From Aureobasidium sp. EXF-3400 (taxonomy: Eukaryota > Ascomycota > Dothideomycetes > Dothideales > Saccotheciaceae): DNA of 64,000 bases. Position numbers and translations under genes: made by a program. Positions within the stretch are counted from its first letter, which is position 1; each line of letters starts with the position of its first letter. The stretch is taken from contig SWBL01000055.1 in NCBI GenBank assembly GCA_024195585.1, positions 120,658 through 184,657 on the forward strand. Direction: 5' to 3'. Under the pieces are notes generated by a model that saw only the letters and a program-made list of their open reading frames with translations, did not search any database and had not been told where the DNA came from. Shown in pieces: positions 20,858-31,443 of the stretch.

Positions 20858-21902
20858 ATGGCCTCGGACGAAATCGTTTGGCAGGTTATCAACCAGCAGT
20901 TTTGCTCTTTCAAGCTCAAGTACGACACATTTGCATACCCTGCACCTTGACCATGACTAACTTGCTCTCAGAACAACCAAGGAACAGAACTTCTGCCGCA
21001 ACGAACACAATGTCACTGGTCTCTGCAACCGTCAATCATGCCCCCTTGCCAACTCTCGCTATGCCACTATCCGCGCCGACCCGCAAACACAGCGTCTGTA
21101 CCTCTACATCAAGACCATCGAACGCGCACACATGCCCAGCAAATGGTGGGAGAAGATTCGTCTCAGCAGCAACTACTCTAAGGCTCTTGAGCAAGTAGAC
21201 GACCGTCTCAAGTACTGGCCCAAATTCCTGGTCCACAAGAACAAGCAACGTCTCACTCGTTTGACTCAAGTCAGAGTTCGTATGCAGAAACTGGCCCGCG
21301 AAGAGGAGAGACTTGGAGAACAGTTGGTGCCCAGACTTGCTCCTAAGATCCGCAGAAGAGAACAGACCCGTGAGCGCAAGGCAGAGTCAGCTGCAAAGAT
21401 TGAGCGCGCTATCGAAAGAGAACTGGTCGAGAGACTGAGAAGCGGTGCTTACGGCGAACAACCTCTCAACGTCGACGAGAACATCTGGAAGCGTGTCATG
21501 CGTACTCTGGAACGCGGTGGCGAGGCTACTCGCGACGAGGATCTCGATGAGGGTATTGATGAGGACGAGGAGGAATACGAATACGAGCAAGAGGAGGAAG
21601 GTCCTGATGTCGAGTATGTCAGTGATGTCGAGGAGAGCGACGACGATATGGATGACCTGGAAGACTGGCTCGGCAGCGAACAAGAGGCCGACTCTGACGA
21701 CGATGAGGAAGACGACGAGGACGACGAGAGCGGATCCGAAGCAGACGACAAGGAGCTGGCCAAGAAGCTCGCAGACCTCAAGAAGAAGAAGAGACCCGCC
21801 CCGGACGCAAAATCAAAGAAGAAGGCAGGCTCAAAGGGCCCCAAGAGGGAGATCGAATACGAGTACGAACGCCCTGCCCGGGAGATGGTTATTGCCAAAT
21901 AA
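20858..21902 (+). CDS. MAK16: MAK16, 60S ribosome biogenesis factor
   Basis: Exon 1 is 20858-20919 and exon 2 is 20972-21902 (52-bp intron); the product is 330 residues. The start ASDEIVWQVINQQFCSFKLK runs directly into a Cys motif region (NFCRNEHNVTGLCNRQSCPL), typical of the Mak16 N-domain, which carries conserved cysteines. It is followed by the conserved RAHMPSKWWEKI. The C-terminal third is a long Asp/Glu tract (about 225-300) with a Lys-rich end, usual for this nucleolar protein. Mak16 acts in early 60S pre-ribosomes and is needed for 25S and 5.8S rRNA maturation. The intron after codon 20 sits in the conserved N-terminus and its removal restores it exactly. Confidence 0.96.
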
Positions 21903-22452
21903 TCTACAAAAGCATGAATGGGTTTGTTTCAGCGTTGGCGTTATGTGGGAAGGCATTCAAAAACATAGGTCCCATCTGTTCGACTATGAGACTCGAGGCG
22001 ATTTGCGAAGCCGTACGAATAAAACATCTTCATCATTCCAACACTCCAACACTCCTTCGACTACCCAAGTACAATTGATGACGATGTTGTGGACACAAAA
22101 CAACCAGCAGATACTTAGCATTCTCCAAAAACAAGACACCGACCCAGTTAGGAAGTATTTCTCGCGCACTTGGACGACTCCAAAAACGCTACCGAAGCGT
22201 CTCCGCTGAAAATGGCAGCTGTCGGCGATTGCTTCATTACCCGACGCCGATGGAATCCACCTTCTCATTCGCAACACCACAACCCGGCTCTCTGCAGCAC
22301 CACATCTCGGAAATCATAGTCCAGAGATATAACTAATAATCAATGCCATGTAGGTCCCGAATTCTTGATTACCTGTGGTCTCACTCTTTCAATCTGCAAC
22401 GTGAACGATCATAGAGACCTTACACACAGGATCCAAAGCAACAATACACATA
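21903..22452 (+). other. intergenic
   Basis: A 550-bp gap with the MAK16 3' end and the dehydrogenase promoter. Open frames here continue the reading of the MAK16 acidic tail in other frames and carry no motif. Confidence 0.45.
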
Positions 22453-23567
22453 ATGTTTTCCAAACCCTCAATTCTTCATCTGGGCGATCCACCTCGCTGG
22501 CATGCGGACCTGTACAAGAAGCTTGAGACACACTTCACGATTATTCGTCCTTCAGCAGAAGAACGCGAACGACCCGCCTTTCTTCAAGCCCTCAGGGAAA
22601 AGCGATGGGGCAACTTTATAGCCATCATGCGACCCTTCTGGAACACGGGTGGAGAAATGGGACGAATCGACAGAGAATTGATATCTTTGCTTCCCAAGAG
22701 TGTCAAAGTTTATGGAGCTGCTGGTGCAGGGTTCGATTGGGTGGACACCGACATCCTCGCTGAACAAGGTAAACCCTTGGTTCTTTCGATTCATCTTCGT
22801 GTTTGTATGAAGTGCTGATCATGTATGTAGGAATTATCTACTGCAACGGCGCAGCAGCATCCTCAGACTCGGTGGCCGATTCCGCACTCTTCCTCATCAT
22901 CTCCACCTTCCGCAACCTCACGTGGTCGCAGATTGCCGCTCGCTCAGGAAATCCAGACGAGCTCTTCGACGCTCATAAAAACTCTCCAACGACTGCCATA
23001 AATCCTGCTGGCAGAATACTCGGTATCGTTGGTCTAGGCAACATTGGTTACAGAATTGCTCAAAAGGCCCATCTTGGGTTGAACATGAAGATTGCCTACC
23101 ATGACCTGTTCCGCAAACCAGAATCCGTGGAAAAGGCGGTAGGTGCTACCTTCTACGACACTCTCGATGATATGCTGGGAGCTGCCGACTGCATCATCGT
23201 CGCAACACCCTTCTCTGGGAAACAACTCTTCACAGCTGAAAAGTTCAAGAAGTTCAAGCGAGGAAGCCGACTCATCAACATCGCGCGTGGTCCTCTAGTT
23301 AATGAAGCTGATCTCGTGGAAGCACTCAAGTCTGGCCAGCTGAGTGCGTGCGGATTGGATGTATATGAGAACGAACCGCATGTCAACAAAGAGTTATGTG
23401 GGCTGAAACAAGCGACCTTAACAGCACACACAGCAGGTGGAACCATTGATACACATATCGGATTTGAGGAGTTGTGTTACAAGAACGTGTTGGGGGCTCT
23501 GTTGGAAGGCAAGGCTATCACTCCTGTCAACTTACATTTGATTAAGGCCGGAAAGAGCAAGCTGTAG
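22453..23567 (+). CDS. D-isomer-specific 2-hydroxyacid dehydrogenase
   Basis: Exons 22453-22768 and 22831-23567 (62-bp intron) give 350 residues. The NAD(P)-binding Rossmann motif is GIVGLGNIGYRIA near 190. The catalytic residues of the family are visible: Arg in NIARGPLVNEADL, Glu in DVYENEP and His in TAHTAGGT. This fits a glyoxylate/hydroxypyruvate-type reductase, in which an alpha-keto acid is reduced to the D-2-hydroxyacid. The substrate cannot be fixed from sequence; formate or phosphoglycerate dehydrogenase are less likely on motif grounds. No targeting signal is evident. The intron removal joins AEQ to GIIYCNGA across a split Gly codon. Confidence 0.93.
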
Positions 23568-24623
23568 GACATAAAGCCTTCCATGATCGAAAGTCGCCTC
23601 CTATCTCAAGGATCAGCTCCAGCATGAAAAGATCTCAGCTGGGTATCTAAAAACATTTGAGATCGTCTGCCCATGTGAATGCCAAGAAACCAGCCACGTT
23701 CTGTCTGAACCGCCCCTCGCGCGTCTGCTTCCCGACCACCACCTTCCTGACCAACATGTCTGTCGTATCCTTCCTGTTCCTGCATCTACCTGAAGACCGA
23801 GTAATCATTCGACTAATCGTTCATCCTGCTTGCTGAAATTGCTGCTGCTCTTGCCGGACGATGGCCAATTATGGATGCACTGCCGGACTCAAGCGTGCAT
23901 GCGGCATTGCATTGCATGCAGCGTCGCATCCGAGACAGAGCCTGACCACTCAGACGTCCGGGCCAGACACCTTACTCCTTCGAATATCTCGGGCGGTTTG
24001 GGTACCAGGTACTTGGGCCACCATGAAGACAGATCCGCGATACCCAGTCCCCACGGCAACTTGACCACCACATCTTGCGCTTTGTGATTCTGATACTCCT
24101 TGATCTCAAGGAAATGTGACTACGAGAATCGGGCCTTAGTTCCGACTACCCTCCAATCATCACCGACCATCGTTGATTCCAGACGAGTCGCTTCAATTGC
24201 CCAACATCGCAGCTACAAACATCTCTAGACACTCACAAGACCATTTGTTCCGTTGCTCAATCCTCAAGGGATCGTAAACAGCTGGCAATCCGTGTCCTGT
24301 AACAATCTTGGAAGTACACGTTCATGTGCCTTCGTATGTGGGTATCTCAGCCAATACCCAACGAGCTATGTTTGTAGCATAAGCACTTTGCAAGCCACCG
24401 CCTTGCTTCCAAAACTACCCGGTGTAGTTCGTTATGCACACTGAAGCCACTGACGAGCGGAGCCACCATTTATAACTAAACTATTGGACTGCGCCATGAG
24501 GTGGTATGCCTCAGCCTCGAATACCGTCTAGCCGTGATGCGGACCTGCGCAAGCCACTTCCGAGTATATATACTCACTGGCGACCCGACGTGTTTTTTCT
24601 ATCCTAGCAAGCCCCATGCCGAG
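23568..24623 (+). other. intergenic
   Basis: A 1,056-bp gap between the dehydrogenase and the DUF3433-like gene. Short ORFs only, none protein-like. The upstream region of the next gene has no clear TATA element. Confidence 0.45.
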
Positions 24624-27170
24624 ATGGCACAATATACTCTCTACAATCAAGGCCTGGATGCTTGTGATGGCGTCACAGAGTTTGAATCAATCAGACCAAG
24701 TCCGCTGTCTGAAACAGTTCCTTTCTTTAGTGCAGGAGCCCGAAGCTCAACATGGCCGATGCAGAGGAATGGATCGCATGATATCAGCTACGACTACACC
24801 GAGTACGAATACAATGGTGGAGTCAATGATCGGATCCATGACACGGAGCCAGAAGCTAGCAATTCTGAATCGATCAAGTCCTGTGAGTACAACCAAAACA
24901 TAGAATTTCGACTGCTAACCAGAAGAAGTGATCTTCGAGCCCATCGAACCCCCTAATGGCTATACACCATTGACGTTCCGACCTAAGATCCTGACACGTC
25001 GGATACTGTTGGCCCTCGCTGCGTTCTACCTCGCCATCTTTTGTCTACTTGGCTACCTCACGTATCGCTCCCTGTTCGAAGAAGCCTGGAAAATCCGCAA
25101 TGTGAACTATTACCTGGCAGCCCGATACTTGCCAGCGATAATTGGAGTTTGCACCAACGCTCTGTTCTCAACCACTACATCAACTCTTCGACGCATACTT
25201 CCATTCATACACCTGGCTGATCAGAAGGACAAATATCGGTTGGAGCACACGGTTTGCGCTCGATACTTTCCTCTTTCCCAGAAGCTCGATTGGAGGATAG
25301 GCTTTCTGGCTTTTGGCAACCTTACTATTCACTTCACCATAGCAGCCAAGGCCACGCTGTTCAATGTCGAAGTTGCAAAAGGTGGCATCTGGTCAGTTTC
25401 TGTCAGACTGGGCCCCGCGATCTTTCTCTGCTTCACATATCTACTTGCCGCTTCGATCAACGTCTTTATCACGATTAGATATGCGGGCTGTAGCACAGGC
25501 TTGAAGGAGAATTGGGACCCTACTTCTCTAGCCGACATCATCTTACTGTTCACGCCAACAGACACTGTGCCCAAACTCGATCATGCGTTGGACTATACAC
25601 ACTGGTACCAGATGGTCCGCAAGTCGAAAGCAAGATACAGGCTTGGTTACTGGCAGATCACCAATACGGGTGAATCAACTCCACCCATCATTTACGGAAT
25701 CCGAGAGATTGGTGCTGTTGTTCCGACAAACAGCACAAAGCACCTTCAACGCTTCAATAAGTACATGAACCGGGAAAGCATACTGACTCCCTGCTGCCGA
25801 CATTCTGACAGGCTGGGGCAGCTTCCAGACCAGCCTCTTGTTCGGTACGTATGTTTCCCATACTTTGACGTTTCGCCGCCTCGATGATCTACATGAGCCG
25901 TCATGGCATCTGAAAAGGGGACAATCGTTCGTGTCCATAACAGCCGACAGTTTGTTCCTTCCACGATCAGCATGCTGACAATATTTCTGACTAGTCATTT
26001 TGCAAGAGGATCTCGAATTCCGCCATGTCACTGCCAGAAGCACCCGCGATGCTCTCACTATCCATATAGAAGAGGCCCTTTTATCTATGGCGCCTTCTGG
26101 CGGGTCGTACAGATACTCCTCTTGGTCACGATTGTGTTCTGTCTAGCTTTTGCTTTGGTCCGCATTTGGTGCTCTAAAGGTATTGTGCTCGACAAGGGTA
26201 CATGGCTAATCGAATCGAACGATATCACTCCCGGTCCAAATGGGACTGAATTTGTGAGACCAGGACACGAAATTGTGTTGGTCCCTGATTCGTTCAAACG
26301 TCGTGATAAGCCAGCCATGATCCGCGACTTCCTGGCATATCTGCTGTTGAGATTTTTGCCGATCAGTATCGTAAGCTGGGCTGGAGCATCTATCACGATC
26401 ATGGATATTCACCATCGCTGGGTGCAGCCCTTCACCAATATGTACGCGAGAGCGAGTCCTGCTTCAGACAGCCTTTTACTGATTACATGACTGTCTCACC
26501 TTTGGATGTCATACCCCAGGCCTGGGCCAAGAATCATTTCAGAGTTGTCTACTTTGGTGTGTTGAGCGCTTTGAACTGGGTACCACCACTCGTTATAACC
26601 GGTCTCTGCGCAATCACCGAAACAGATACAGGAGTTGTTGTCCAGCTTTCACCCACAGCCGCCTCTTTTGCAATCATCTGGTCTTGCATTTACATCTACT
26701 CATTGACTTCTGCTTGGCCTCCACCTAAGAGGAGGTTACCTAGAGATGTCGCAAGTCTATACGACCTCTTTTGCTTCTTTTACGATAGCCAGCTGCGGTG
26801 GTATCCGGAGTTTGCTGGTGCGGCTTTCAGTCAGGACATCACAAAAGATGAACTGCACTCGCAACTGCGCCTTGTCCGAGACAAGATCAGCTTTGGCTTG
26901 GTCGGCGATCCACAAGAACGACATCCAGGTTTCGACTCTGCAGAACACGTTACTTGGGTTGCGCCCATCCCTGGAATTCTTCGTCGCGTGAAGAACGCTT
27001 TCAGAAGGCGTAAAGACAGGGCGAGTCCGAGTGATCATGGTTCCGATATGAACAGTGAGTCTGATGCCATCTCGCTGGACGAACACGACGCTTCAACCTC
27101 GACGCATCATCGCGGACCCTTGGCGAGGGAGGACCCTCAATGGACAAGTCACTCGACTGCGGTAAACTGA
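24624..27170 (+). pseudogene. DUF3433-like multi-pass membrane protein with a frameshift
   Basis: Exon 1 is 24624-24882; after a 46-bp intron the frame continues from 24929. Two further introns are likely at 25761-25811 (GTACAT, CTGAC, CAG) and 25845-25994 (GTACGT, CTGAC, TAG). Membrane segments appear near RILLALAAFYLAIFCLLGYL, in the middle, and near WRVVQILLLVTIVFCLAF. Typical family phrases are WDPTSLADIILLF, YRLGYW, WVQPFTNMY and LPRDVASLYDL. Near 26480 the frame breaks: codons for DSLLL are followed, one base out of register, by DYMTVSPLDVIP. No intron of normal size can bridge this. The later frame then stays open to 27170. One lost base explains it, so this is either a recent pseudogene or an assembly error. 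The function of the family is unknown. Confidence 0.6.
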
Positions 27171-27421
27171 AGCTCTGGCCCCAGGCTAATTTGATTAATT
27201 GAACTGCGCATGGTATAGCAATCACGCTGCATCTTCTTCTATTGTGCGTGCCCAAGCTATCTCTTGTAGATGGGCTAGAGGAAATTGAAATCGTGGCGTT
27301 TCTGATTCACATCATTTACTAGGGTCATTGCATGTTCATACTGTAATACAATCATTGTCAATCTGAATTCATAAGATTGTCATAGATTCTTTTGTGCCCT
27401 AAACTCCGCTTCTGCGCCTCA

Positions 27422-28825
27422 TCATCTAAGCTCTTGACCCTCCTCGTCATCTTCCTGCCTTGCTCTCTCCCTGGCATCATCAGCAGAACTCCCTCTCATC
27501 TTGCTCTCGGCAAACCAATGCAAAAGGCCCAGATCATATCCAGCTTTCATGCATCCAGCCATGACAAACGCAACACCAAAATGTTTGTTTTGTGCAAGGG
27601 CACCAGTGAGTAAAGGTCCGGCGCTCTGTGCTGCCGTCTTGACGGTGTTCAATGTACCCATCACAGCCGTACGCTCAGCGGGTAATACAACAGCAGACAA
27701 GAATGCAGCTTTTGGCGCTTGATCCATAGACGACAGCGTCGCCCTCGCAACAATGAAGAAGACGGTCAAACCTAGAGAGTGTGGTGCTGGCATCATGGCA
27801 AGAAAGATGGCGGAAGGTAAGTGCGTGAATACCATTGTGTAGATGAATCCAATACGTTTTGAGACGCTGGAGGCAGCGATATTGCCAATGCTCGACATCA
27901 GAGAAGCAAAAGCCGTGATCGTACCCAGCGATGAAGGTGCCGAGCCGAATTTCGTGGACAAGAAGTAGGTGGTCAGAGATATGGAAGCCATTCCAGAAGC
28001 CAAGCTGTCAATGCTGAATAGACCGGCCAGTTTGAGGAGCGTTTTACGAGAGGAAGGACTGATTTGAGTGAATGCCCATTTGCTTGATGGTTTTGGCGCT
28101 GGAGCGGTCGACTGGGGTTGTTGAATGAATGTTTCTGCTTCTTCAGCGTCACCAACCTCTGCACTGGGCTTCTGTGCCACTGTCTCGATTTCACAAGCAT
28201 CGCTGAGGAGAAGGCTGATGCCGGCTTTGGCACAGCCCAGTAGAGCGTACAGCCAGAAGATTACTTGGTAGCTTCCCAAGGCATTCCCATCTGCAGCTCC
28301 TAGACTTGTGGCCAGCCATCCAGCTATCAAAGCACCGATACTGGTGCCGAAAGTACCAACAACGACATACCAAGCAAAAACATCACTGCGTTGTGCAGCA
28401 GGAGTCAAATGAGCGAGGGTAGATTCTTCGACTGCACGAAATGGCCCAATCTCGTTACCGCTTGGTGAAATCACACCAATTACAGCGGCGATCAGAAGAA
28501 TCGAGAAGCGGGTCTGAGTTGCAAAGACAACACCACTGAGCGCCATTGTTACAGATCCTAGAAGAATGATCTTGCGTCGACCCAGGGAATCGGCGACAAA
28601 GGTGAGAAGCAGGGAGATGAAGACATCGCCGACGAGTGTCAGTGACATGAAAACTCCGATCAAGGTATCCGAGTTATGGAGGGCGGAAAGGTGAAGGGCG
28701 AGGATTAATGTGGTTGATCCATAGGCAAACATGCGGAGAGCTCGCATGAGAAGAATGAGATGCACATCTCGCGGGGCAGCGAGCAGAGTCTCTACTCCGA
28801 ACTCTTCCCTGATTTTAGCAAGCAT
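27422..28825 (-). CDS. MFS transporter, 12-TM
   Basis: An intronless frame of 467 residues with about 12 hydrophobic segments. Motif A between helices 2 and 3 reads FVADSLGRRKIILLG, and the helix-4 region contains RAVEESTLAHL. A cytosolic loop of about 45 residues (Glu/Gln/Pro-rich) separates the two six-helix halves. The C-terminus is charged (DDARERARQEDDEEG). It resembles uncharacterised yeast YCR023C-type transporters, a vacuolar or plasma-membrane group of unknown substrate. The ATG at 28825 was chosen as the first in the frame, giving a short N-terminus (LAKIREEFGVETLL) before helix 1. Confidence 0.85.
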   Translation of the reverse strand: MLAKIREEFGVETLLAAPRDVHLILLMRALRMFAYGSTTLILALHLSALHNSDTLIGVFMSLTLVGDVFISLLLTFVADSLGRRKIILLGSVTMALSGVVFATQTRFSILLIAAVIGVISPSGNEIGPFRAVEESTLAHLTPAAQRSDVFAWYVVVGTFGTSIGALIAGWLATSLGAADGNALGSYQVIFWLYALLGCAKAGISLLLSDACEIETVAQKPSAEVGDAEEAETFIQQPQSTAPAPKPSSKWAFTQISPSSRKTLLKLAGLFSIDSLASGMASISLTTYFLSTKFGSAPSSLGTITAFASLMSSIGNIAASSVSKRIGFIYTMVFTHLPSAIFLAMMPAPHSLGLTVFFIVARATLSSMDQAPKAAFLSAVVLPAERTAVMGTLNTVKTAAQSAGPLLTGALAQNKHFGVAFVMAGCMKAGYDLGLLHWFAESKMRGSSADDARERARQEDDEEGQELR

Positions 28826-29435
28826 GGTTTCGGTGCGCTGGACATATAGATCTTTCGGTCATGTACGTGTTAAGACCGATTTAGGATGCTATCTTGACGC
28901 GTCACTGATCCCGTGGGTTGCGATAAGGTGAGCTGGTATACAGGAAAAGTCTTGACTGCAGTTATCTGTTGACGACTGACACGACCAGGCGAATGTGTAG
29001 GATGCTTAAACGGTGACTCAGTCGATGAATTTACATATGTGTGGAGGCTGTGGTTAATCTGCAGGATCGTGTCTCTAAAGGTTCAGTGCCGCTGTTGCCG
29101 CTTCGGAGGTGCTCGGCCGAGCTGAACTGCTTTGTCCGCTGCGGAGCCTCGTTTCTTCCAGTATTTCTATACCAAATCATCGAATAACATCACAATCATC
29201 ATGTATTCGAATGTTTCGGTGCTTTACGCTTGACATTCATGAGATAGACACGTAAGCCGTGAAGACGTAGCTAATTGCATCAAAGTCGAGCTCGAGACCA
29301 CATTCTGCCTCCATGGTGACCTTCTCAACTTGCTAGTCACTGCTGTTGACTCAAATTCATTGTCGTCGCCTTCAAAATTCCTTGTTTCGATTGCCCGGCT
29401 CTGTCTAAGCTGTCCTACTCTGCTAGCTGTTCGCC
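28826..29435. other. intergenic
   Basis: A 610-bp gap containing the MFS promoter and the 3' end of the next leftward gene. A 74-codon minus-strand ORF at 29224-29448 has no supporting features. Confidence 0.45.
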
Positions 29436-30260
29436 TCATTCGTGACATTGGTCGTCGCCGCCATCACTACAGCAACCCCTAGCATCGTCACAACTGCACA
29501 CAGCATCGCTGTTACCATCATCGTCTCCATCTACCAAGACGTCATGACTCTCATTAACAGTTCCGGTGGCTCCTGCTTCTGACACATGCTTGGCGGCCTC
29601 AAGAGTAGCGTATAGATCCAGAACGCGAGGTTCAAGGACCTGGTTCAGAGCTCCTGTGTCTTCTGATTCTTGTTCTTTGAGACCATCACCTGCGGCGCCC
29701 AACGAGCCTTTGGGCACTCTGGAATCCACGCGACCATCTGGCTCATCAGAAGAAGGACGAGGAGCCTTTCCAGCACCACCGCTAATCACACCACTTCCGA
29801 GACTCAGATGCGATATGGACATGTCAATACCACTGCGGTAGATGTATCCGTACTGGTCTGTGTAGTCACCTTGCCCGTCATCGTGCAGCGAGGGGGCTTT
29901 GATTCCGGATGGTAGTCTTGATGTTAGGCTTCGTCCCCTGGTATCAATTATCCTCGGGGGCTCTTCGGGTTCGTCTTCTGGTTGGTTCACTGGCAATACA
30001 AGGGGTTCGATCTTGCGTTTCTTCAAGTGGGTTGATCTGAGGAGCTTTGTGAAGCGCTTGGAGAGGGTTCGTCGCTTCAGTTGGAAGCAAGAGAGTTGAG
30101 CTGGCTTCGGATGGGCCGGGGTCTGGATTGGCTCTGTTGCGGCTTCTGCAAGTTCTTCTTGGATTTGAATGGCAATAGCCTGCAGTTCTTCGTCGACATC
30201 GATCGATATCCTAGGTGAGGGTAAGACCAAGGAAATTGAGGGTGGTAGTGTCGACGACAT
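29436..30260 (-). CDS. hypothetical protein with Cys-rich C-terminus (A of tandem pair)
   Basis: From the Met at 30260 the product is 274 residues; an in-frame ATG at 30350 would add 30. The protein looks largely disordered. It has an acidic N-terminal helix (DEELQAIAIQIQEELAEA), a strongly basic block near 65-90 (LKRRTLSKRFTKLLRS, KKRK), then Ser/Gly/Pro linkers. The last 20 residues are acidic and hold five cysteines (VCSCDDARGCCSD, QC). I do not recognise a family. The neighbouring leftward gene has a similar plan, basic block then Cys-rich end. The cysteines could be lipidated or bind metal; this is speculation. Confidence 0.55.
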   Translation of the reverse strand: MSSTLPPSISLVLPSPRISIDVDEELQAIAIQIQEELAEAATEPIQTPAHPKPAQLSCFQLKRRTLSKRFTKLLRSTHLKKRKIEPLVLPVNQPEDEPEEPPRIIDTRGRSLTSRLPSGIKAPSLHDDGQGDYTDQYGYIYRSGIDMSISHLSLGSGVISGGAGKAPRPSSDEPDGRVDSRVPKGSLGAAGDGLKEQESEDTGALNQVLEPRVLDLYATLEAAKHVSEAGATGTVNESHDVLVDGDDDGNSDAVCSCDDARGCCSDGGDDQCHE

Positions 30261-30517
30261 GACTTGTGGATACTCTGACTGAGAGAGACATGTGCACCGT
30301 ATCACATTATATACCGACAGAGATGAGGGAACGTACGTATGCTCTCTCATTCAGTCAGACTACTTGGTCACCTGGCCTTCGACTGAGGTAATTGCCCACG
30401 TGGTTTTGAGGTAGATGTGGCAATTTACCGATTTCCTGGAGGCTCACAGCCAAACACTTGTATTTCTATTGTCTGTGCCGGAAGCCTAAACTATCTCATT
30501 GCGCCATAGTCTATCAT

Positions 30518-31198
30518 CTAACAACCACAACTGGCAGCGCAAGCAGTTGCACCACCACAACTTGCAGCTCCAACCATCGCAGATGTAGAGACCGTATGCC
30601 TCCTTCTTGAACTGCCGTGTCCATCTCCAAGAGCTCTACTTCTGCGCAACGGAAACTCGTCCCTGTGATGTCTGGGTTGCTGGGTATCTTTGGACTTCTT
30701 GCGGTCATCGCTTGTCTTGATACCCAACTTCAGAAGCGTCTTTTTGTAGAACTTGAGAAGCCAGTTTCTCTTCTTGACGCCACGACGAGGGTTCTTGGGA
30801 GGGATGGTAGGGGGAGATTGTTCTTTTCCCTTTGCTTCTGATTGTTGTTTCAAAAGAGTCTTTGAATGCAGAGGCTCCAGTTCATCAGGGCTTGACTGGG
30901 TGATCGGCGTGCCGGACACCGCTGGCGATGGAGGGAGCGAGATGTCGACACGCTCGGGGTTTGGAGGAGGATCTTCATATTGGATGGGATGGCAGAGTTC
31001 CTCGAATCTGGCCTCGTGATGGACGGGGTTCATCTTCAGCGGTGAGAGTTTCGCTGAGTGAAATTGCTTGAAGAAGTTCTCAGTGGTCTGGAAGGGGGCC
31101 GTGTGCTCTTTGGGTGGTGTTTGAAGGTTAAGAGAGGTCATCTTGTCGGTCCTTGCGGCTGTCTTCTCTGGATACTTTGGAGAATGTTGATCAAGCAT
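30518..31198 (-). CDS. hypothetical protein with Cys-rich C-terminus (B of tandem pair)
   Basis: An uninterrupted frame of 226 residues; Met20 is an alternative start. The N-terminal two thirds is Pro/Ser/Glu-rich and probably disordered (SLPPSPAVSG, QSPPTIPPKNP). A basic amphipathic block follows near 140-165 (GVKKRNWLLKFYKKTLLKLG), then an Arg/Ser tract. The end is AASCGGATACAASCGC, with four Cys in 16 residues spaced by small residues. No signal peptide. The neighbour A has the same order of parts but little direct sequence match. A basic amphipathic segment plus terminal cysteines is the pattern of proteins palmitoylated at a membrane, but nothing proves it here. Confidence 0.55.
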   Translation of the reverse strand: MLDQHSPKYPEKTAARTDKMTSLNLQTPPKEHTAPFQTTENFFKQFHSAKLSPLKMNPVHHEARFEELCHPIQYEDPPPNPERVDISLPPSPAVSGTPITQSSPDELEPLHSKTLLKQQSEAKGKEQSPPTIPPKNPRRGVKKRNWLLKFYKKTLLKLGIKTSDDRKKSKDTQQPRHHRDEFPLRRSRALGDGHGSSRRRHTVSTSAMVGAASCGGATACAASCGC

Positions 31199-31443
31199 GA
31201 AGAAGAGGTGGAGAAAAAGTAGAATGCAACTATTATAGTTTGTCTTATAGTCATGCCATGACTTTCCGATGGTAGTTTGAGGCCTTTGCTACGGCTCATC
31301 CGCAAGGATAGCGATACAAGCATCTTCACCCGGGATCGTAGTCAAGAAGCTTGGAGAAATCATTGGTTCGTTATGAGTGATATCTGACAGGCTCGAGTTG
31401 TAGACGCCAGCGTCCAACAGGAACATGTCTCGTGGTATGGATA

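Noticed and set aside
21449..21898. 149-codon Ser-rich frame on the minus strand
   Set aside because: It is the reverse reading of the MAK16 Asp/Glu tract (GAC/GAG give TCx codons).
25787..25970. A possible second frameshift in the DUF3433-like gene (open segment with GWGSFQTSLLFGTYVS)
   Set aside because: Two well-formed introns (25761-25811 and 25845-25994) keep the main frame without any lesion, so the open out-of-frame stretch can be chance. Kept as a caution only.
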